DNA from: Namhaeicola litoreus
GTDB lineage: Bacteria > Bacteroidota > Bacteroidia > Flavobacteriales > Flavobacteriaceae
Direction of reading: 5' to 3'
Assembly: GCF_042679565.1 (NCBI RefSeq)
Contig: NZ_JBHTMY010000004.1
Location: 1-64,000 of the forward strand
Length of the DNA: 64,000 nucleotides
The notes under the pieces are model-generated. The model saw nothing but the letters and a program-made list of their open reading frames with translations, did no database searches and had not been told where the DNA came from. Shown piece after piece: positions 60,475 through 64,000 of this stretch (positions are counted from its first letter, which is position 1; every line of letters starts with the position of its first letter). The position numbers and the translations under genes are program-made.

Positions 60475-62028
60475 TTAATTTCCTCCGTCCCAAGTGGTTC
60501 TGGTACTCAATTCGTTACCACCCATTCTTGAGATAGCAGCATTTACATTATCCTCATTTAAATCAAATTCAGACTGTGTATAGGCTCTTCTTCTTGGAAT
60601 TTCTTCATCACCTGCAGCATCTGGAGCTCTTTGAAGTTCAGGATATCCTAATCTTCTCCATTCTGCCCATGAATTTAATCCTTGTGCGAACATGGCAACC
60701 CATTTTTGCTCTCCGATTGATTTTTCAAACATGTCAGCATTGTAGGCCACGCTAGGCTGAGCCAAATAAGTATCTAGACCGGCTGTGCTGATACCATATT
60801 GTTCCCAGCTCGCTTCAATAGCAGCATTGTAATAGTCCTCTGCAGAACCACTACCAATACCCCATCTCTGTTTCGCTTCTGCCATAATGAATAACACTTC
60901 ACTATATGTAATGATGTAACTTGGCAAATCGATATTTTCTGTAAAGTAATCACCGATTAATGAAGTTTCTTCAGCTGCAATTAACTGTGCCGTAGCTTCG
61001 AAATAACCATAAGGTTGACCTGCATAGGTGTTTCCATTAACTTCATAAGGTTTGTATTTCAACCAGAAATCATTCGAATTATCGTCTCTTGAACTAATAT
61101 TTCTAACCGGTTTACCGAATACAGGTAATCTTGGATCTTTTCTATCACCTAAAAAGTTAACCATTGTATGACTTAAACTGTAGTCAATTCTAAAAGGAGC
61201 AATATTGAATTCATCGTACCAAGGACTCGCACTACTGGCATCACCTCCATATTGAAACCCTGCATTTTCTGCATTGCTCTCAATCACACCTAAAGCAAGT
61301 CCTGCATTGATGGCATCTTGAGCTAAATTTGCATCAGTATTTGAAAAACGCATTCCGGCTCTCAATAATAATGAACCTGCTAATTTTTTCCAACTAGCCA
61401 TATTTCCGTCATAAAAGCGATCTCCCAAAATAGGATTTAAACCAGAAGTAATCAAAGTACCCGCTTCTTTTAATTCTGCAATGGCACCTTGATAGATCTC
61501 TTTTTGAGCATCGTATTTGGGTTGATAATTTTCAGTTCCTTGAAGCGCTTCTGAATAGGGCGCATCTCCCCAAGTATCTGTTATTGTCATAAACGCCCAA
61601 GCTCTCAAAATTTTGGCAATAGCAATTTGATTGTTATTATCACCAGAGGCTGCAGCATCTTCCTTGGTTGCTTCCTCTGTGTTTAATCGGATGATGTCTT
61701 CAAGGTTGTATAAACCACCTGAATAAAATCCAATAAAACTAGATTGGTCACCATCATATCTATCAGTACCTGTATACGTGTTATTGGCCATTTGTTGGCT
61801 GTAAATCGACCCAAATACGTCGTAACCCGCAATGTTAAGTATGTTAAATGTCAAATTCGACTGTGCGCTTGTCAATAGGTAGGAGGTTGGAACCTCACTT
61901 ACCGAGTTAGGGTCGACATTGATATTCTCTGTAAAATTATTACACGAGGCAGTAAGACCTACTACCAAGGACATCGCAGCAAAATTTCTGATCAATTTTC
62001 TAGATGTTCTGTTTTTAAATATTTTCAT
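60475..62028 (-). CDS. SusD/RagB-like outer-membrane lipoprotein
   Basis: A 517-residue surface lipoprotein with lipobox LTASCNNF (Cys about 29). The SusD-like fold is indicated by TSYLLTSAQ, the TPR-like AWAFMTITDTWGDAPYSEAL segment and the C-terminal ARQKW/NSWAEWRRLGYP region. It captures a nutrient (often a glycan or peptide) and sits as a lid on its SusC partner, encoded 17 nt upstream. The SusD-like-2 subtype is suggested by the ITYSEVLFIMAEAKQRW motif. Confidence 0.9.
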   Translation of the reverse strand: MKIFKNRTSRKLIRNFAAMSLVVGLTASCNNFTENINVDPNSVSEVPTSYLLTSAQSNLTFNILNIAGYDVFGSIYSQQMANNTYTGTDRYDGDQSSFIGFYSGGLYNLEDIIRLNTEEATKEDAAASGDNNNQIAIAKILRAWAFMTITDTWGDAPYSEALQGTENYQPKYDAQKEIYQGAIAELKEAGTLITSGLNPILGDRFYDGNMASWKKLAGSLLLRAGMRFSNTDANLAQDAINAGLALGVIESNAENAGFQYGGDASSASPWYDEFNIAPFRIDYSLSHTMVNFLGDRKDPRLPVFGKPVRNISSRDDNSNDFWLKYKPYEVNGNTYAGQPYGYFEATAQLIAAEETSLIGDYFTENIDLPSYIITYSEVLFIMAEAKQRWGIGSGSAEDYYNAAIEASWEQYGISTAGLDTYLAQPSVAYNADMFEKSIGEQKWVAMFAQGLNSWAEWRRLGYPELQRAPDAAGDEEIPRRRAYTQSEFDLNEDNVNAAISRMGGNELSTRTTWDGGN

Positions 62029-62045
62029 TTTAATTTCTTTTTTGA

Positions 62046-64000
62046 TTAGAATTTCAAATTCACGTTAAAACCAATGGATCTTGTACTTGGAATTTGACCT
62101 GATTCCATTCCTTGAATGTTACCACTACCCAGAGCAGCATCAGGATCAATATTAGGTACATTGCTGTGGATCAACCATAAGTTTCTTCCAATGACAGAGA
62201 AAGAAACATCGCTGATTTTTGCATTTTCAAGCAATTTTCTATCTAATCTATATGTAATGGATGCTTCTCTTAATTTAACAAAACTAGCATCATAGACAAA
62301 GGCCTCATCTCTGTTTGCTAAATGGCCATACCATTGTTGCGCATCTGTGTATCCGTCAATAGGATTGCCATTAGGATCAACTCCAACGATATGCACACCA
62401 CCTCCTTCAGAAACTGGATCTCTTTTTGGATTTCCTTTATCGTTTAAACCGGCAGTTTCTTTGATTAAACCTGAGTTGGTACCCCATCTCTGAGACATAG
62501 AATAAATATCACCACCTTGTGAAAAGTCAACCAAAGCATTGATAGAGAAATTTCCAAAAGTAAATGAGTTGATCACACCTCCTGTATAATCAGGCATGGT
62601 AGAACCAATCGTTTTACTGGAAGTTCTCACTGTTTCAATATTTCCGTTCGCTAGTTGCTGAAATATCTGAGTTCCATTCTCGTCATAAGTAAAACCACTA
62701 CCGGCCATCAAACCATAAGTTTCACCTACTCTGGCATTGATAGAACGTCCGTAAGAAGTAATTTGATAATTATCAACGCCTTCAACTAATTCTACAACCT
62801 CGTTCTTATTGGTTGCCCAGTTAAAACCGATGTTCCAGTTAAAGTTATCTGTTCTTATTGGTGTTACACTTGCCGCTAATTCCCAACCTTCATTCGTCAT
62901 TTCACCTGCATTTACCCAAACCGAAGTAAAACCACTTGTACCCGATACACTGATAGGTAAAATAAGGTCTGTAGAAACTTTGTTGTAATAGGTCAGATCA
63001 AAAGACAATCTGTTCTGAAAGAATGCAGTCTCCAAACCAATTTCCCAAGATTCAATATTCTCAGGTTTTAATAATGGGTTATTAGAGTTATTTGGCACAG
63101 AGAAAGTTGGATCTCCACCTACAGGAGTGCCAGAATCATATGTATTGTATAACTGATATGGTCCGGTATCATTACCGATTTTTGCCCAACCCGCTCTCAC
63201 TTTACCAAAAGAAAATATGTCATTTGGTAACAATTCACTAAACACAAAAGATCCACTCACAGCTGGGTAGAAATAAGAATTTTCTCCATCTGGAAGTGTT
63301 GATGACCAGTCATTTCTAGCAGACCAATCCAAATAAAGCATACCCTTGTAACCGAAAGAACCAAAAGCTGTTAAAGAGTTGATGATTTTCTTTTCTTTAT
63401 AATCAGTTATATTTGGACGATCTAAAGAGGCATTCAGGTTGTAAAAATCCGGCACAGTAAATCCACCAACAGTTTCACCACCATTATTTTTGTATTTGTT
63501 CGTTCTGTTATTCGCTTGGAAATTTACAGTTACGTCAAAATCATTGAAGCTGTTGTTATAAGTAGTCAAAAATTCGAAGTTATCTTCACGACCTTGTCTC
63601 ACATATTCTGAATAATACTCAGTTGCTAAAGAACCTGAAGCGGTTCTGTCTTCAGCAGTAAAGGTGTAAAAATCTGTTCTACCAATCACAGACATTGTTA
63701 AATGATCTGTCAAATTGTATGTCAAATTCACGTTACCATAAACCCTGTCTCTCACATCTTCTGTAAATGATTCGTTTACAATCCAGTATGGGTTATCCCA
63801 GTAGTTTGGTCTTGTATCCGTAGGGCTTCTGATGTTCCAGCTTTGCGCCACACCTGTTGGTGATTTGTATTTTCTCTGCAAACGATTCATGTCTACCTGG
63901 CGTTGGAACCATTGGTTAAAAGATACCGCTACGTTTTTACCGTTGCTAAAGTCATAACCAACAGTAGGTCTACCTTTAATTTTAGTGTAGATATAATTGA
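62046..64000 (-). CDS. SusC/RagA TonB-dependent receptor, 5' end beyond window
   Basis: At least 651 codons of the C-terminal barrel of a SusC-type outer-membrane importer. The frame stays open through the right edge, so the Met codon at 63890 is internal and the signal peptide, CarboxypepD_reg domain, TonB box and plug lie outside. Barrel signatures are numerous (e.g. LTFGYDFS-type strands, DWSARNDWSSTLPDGENSYF, GKVRAGWAKIGNDTGPYQLY, LKPENIESWEIGLE), and it ends in RSIGFNVNLKF, a typical terminal beta signal. Paired with susD. Confidence 0.94.
   Translation of the reverse strand, partial: NYIYTKIKGRPTVGYDFSNGKNVAVSFNQWFQRQVDMNRLQRKYKSPTGVAQSWNIRSPTDTRPNYWDNPYWIVNESFTEDVRDRVYGNVNLTYNLTDHLTMSVIGRTDFYTFTAEDRTASGSLATEYYSEYVRQGREDNFEFLTTYNNSFNDFDVTVNFQANNRTNKYKNNGGETVGGFTVPDFYNLNASLDRPNITDYKEKKIINSLTAFGSFGYKGMLYLDWSARNDWSSTLPDGENSYFYPAVSGSFVFSELLPNDIFSFGKVRAGWAKIGNDTGPYQLYNTYDSGTPVGGDPTFSVPNNSNNPLLKPENIESWEIGLETAFFQNRLSFDLTYYNKVSTDLILPISVSGTSGFTSVWVNAGEMTNEGWELAASVTPIRTDNFNWNIGFNWATNKNEVVELVEGVDNYQITSYGRSINARVGETYGLMAGSGFTYDENGTQIFQQLANGNIETVRTSSKTIGSTMPDYTGGVINSFTFGNFSINALVDFSQGGDIYSMSQRWGTNSGLIKETAGLNDKGNPKRDPVSEGGGVHIVGVDPNGNPIDGYTDAQQWYGHLANRDEAFVYDASFVKLREASITYRLDRKLLENAKISDVSFSVIGRNLWLIHSNVPNIDPDAALGSGNIQGMESGQIPSTRSIGFNVNLKF

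Noticed and set aside
63888..63890. Met codon at 63890 as the start of the SusC gene.
   Set aside because: The frame continues without a stop to the window edge and the protein would lack signal peptide, plug and TonB box, so the gene simply extends outside.

Overview
The window reads as chromosome of a marine-type member of the Bacteroidota, most likely Flavobacteriaceae. The DNA is AT-rich, genes generally lack Shine-Dalgarno sequences, and several genes are preceded by the Bacteroidota -7 promoter box TAnnTTTG. There is a SusC/SusD pair, a Rho factor with the long N-terminal extension seen in this phylum, and many Bacteroidota-specific families (DUF4293, DUF1599, BT_3928-like, DUF5723).

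The most unusual part is positions 1 to about 12,600: an integron cassette array. Twelve consecutive cassettes, all in the same orientation, each carry one gene (one carries two) and end in a 125-220 bp imperfect palindrome with attC architecture (R''-L''...L'-R'). Proof that these are recombination sites rather than ordinary repeats is that the variable bases at the start of each cassette are the exact reverse complement of the variable bases at that same cassette's own end, as single-site insertion of circular cassettes requires. Here the match runs 10 nt rather than the usual ~7, followed by a conserved A/C disparity that would be a G-T wobble on the bottom strand. Twelve of the thirteen cassette genes encode predicted membrane, lipoprotein or secreted products (signal-peptidase-like, Bax-inhibitor-1-like, GspG-like, carboxypeptidase-regulatory-domain proteins, DUF4139); the exception is a RES-domain protein. 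No integrase is in the window; the polarity places it to the left. The right end of the array is a decayed site near 12,590-12,620.

From 12.7 to 17 kb lie an alpha/beta hydrolase lipoprotein, a membrane protein and an M28 aminopeptidase. A complete rnf operon (rseC-like, rnfB, C, D, G, E, A; 17.5-22.9 kb) encodes the ion-translocating ferredoxin:NAD oxidoreductase. Then come a lipoprotein, the initiator tRNA, rho and a DUF4293 gene. A 1 kb gene-poor stretch (26.4-27.4 kb) holds four related stem-loops with compensatory base changes, followed by a secreted protein and a LuxR-type response regulator/histidine kinase pair.

From 30 to 50 kb there are housekeeping and envelope genes: phosphodiesterase, truA, an ABC exporter, the c-di-AMP synthase cdaA, folP, DUF1599, a DoxX-like protein, a fluoride channel, an MFS transporter, a tiny metallothionein-like Cys-rich ORF, a methyltransferase, a CocE-type hydrolase, MscS, fused isobutyryl-CoA mutase (icmF), trkH/trkA and radC. 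From 50.7 to 55.3 kb two convergent gene pairs look like a surface-polysaccharide locus (deacetylase, FemAB-like, flippase, glycosyltransferase). The window ends with a HAD nucleotidase, DUF5723 and partner, rarA, a rhomboid protease and a SusD/SusC pair, the SusC gene running off the right edge.
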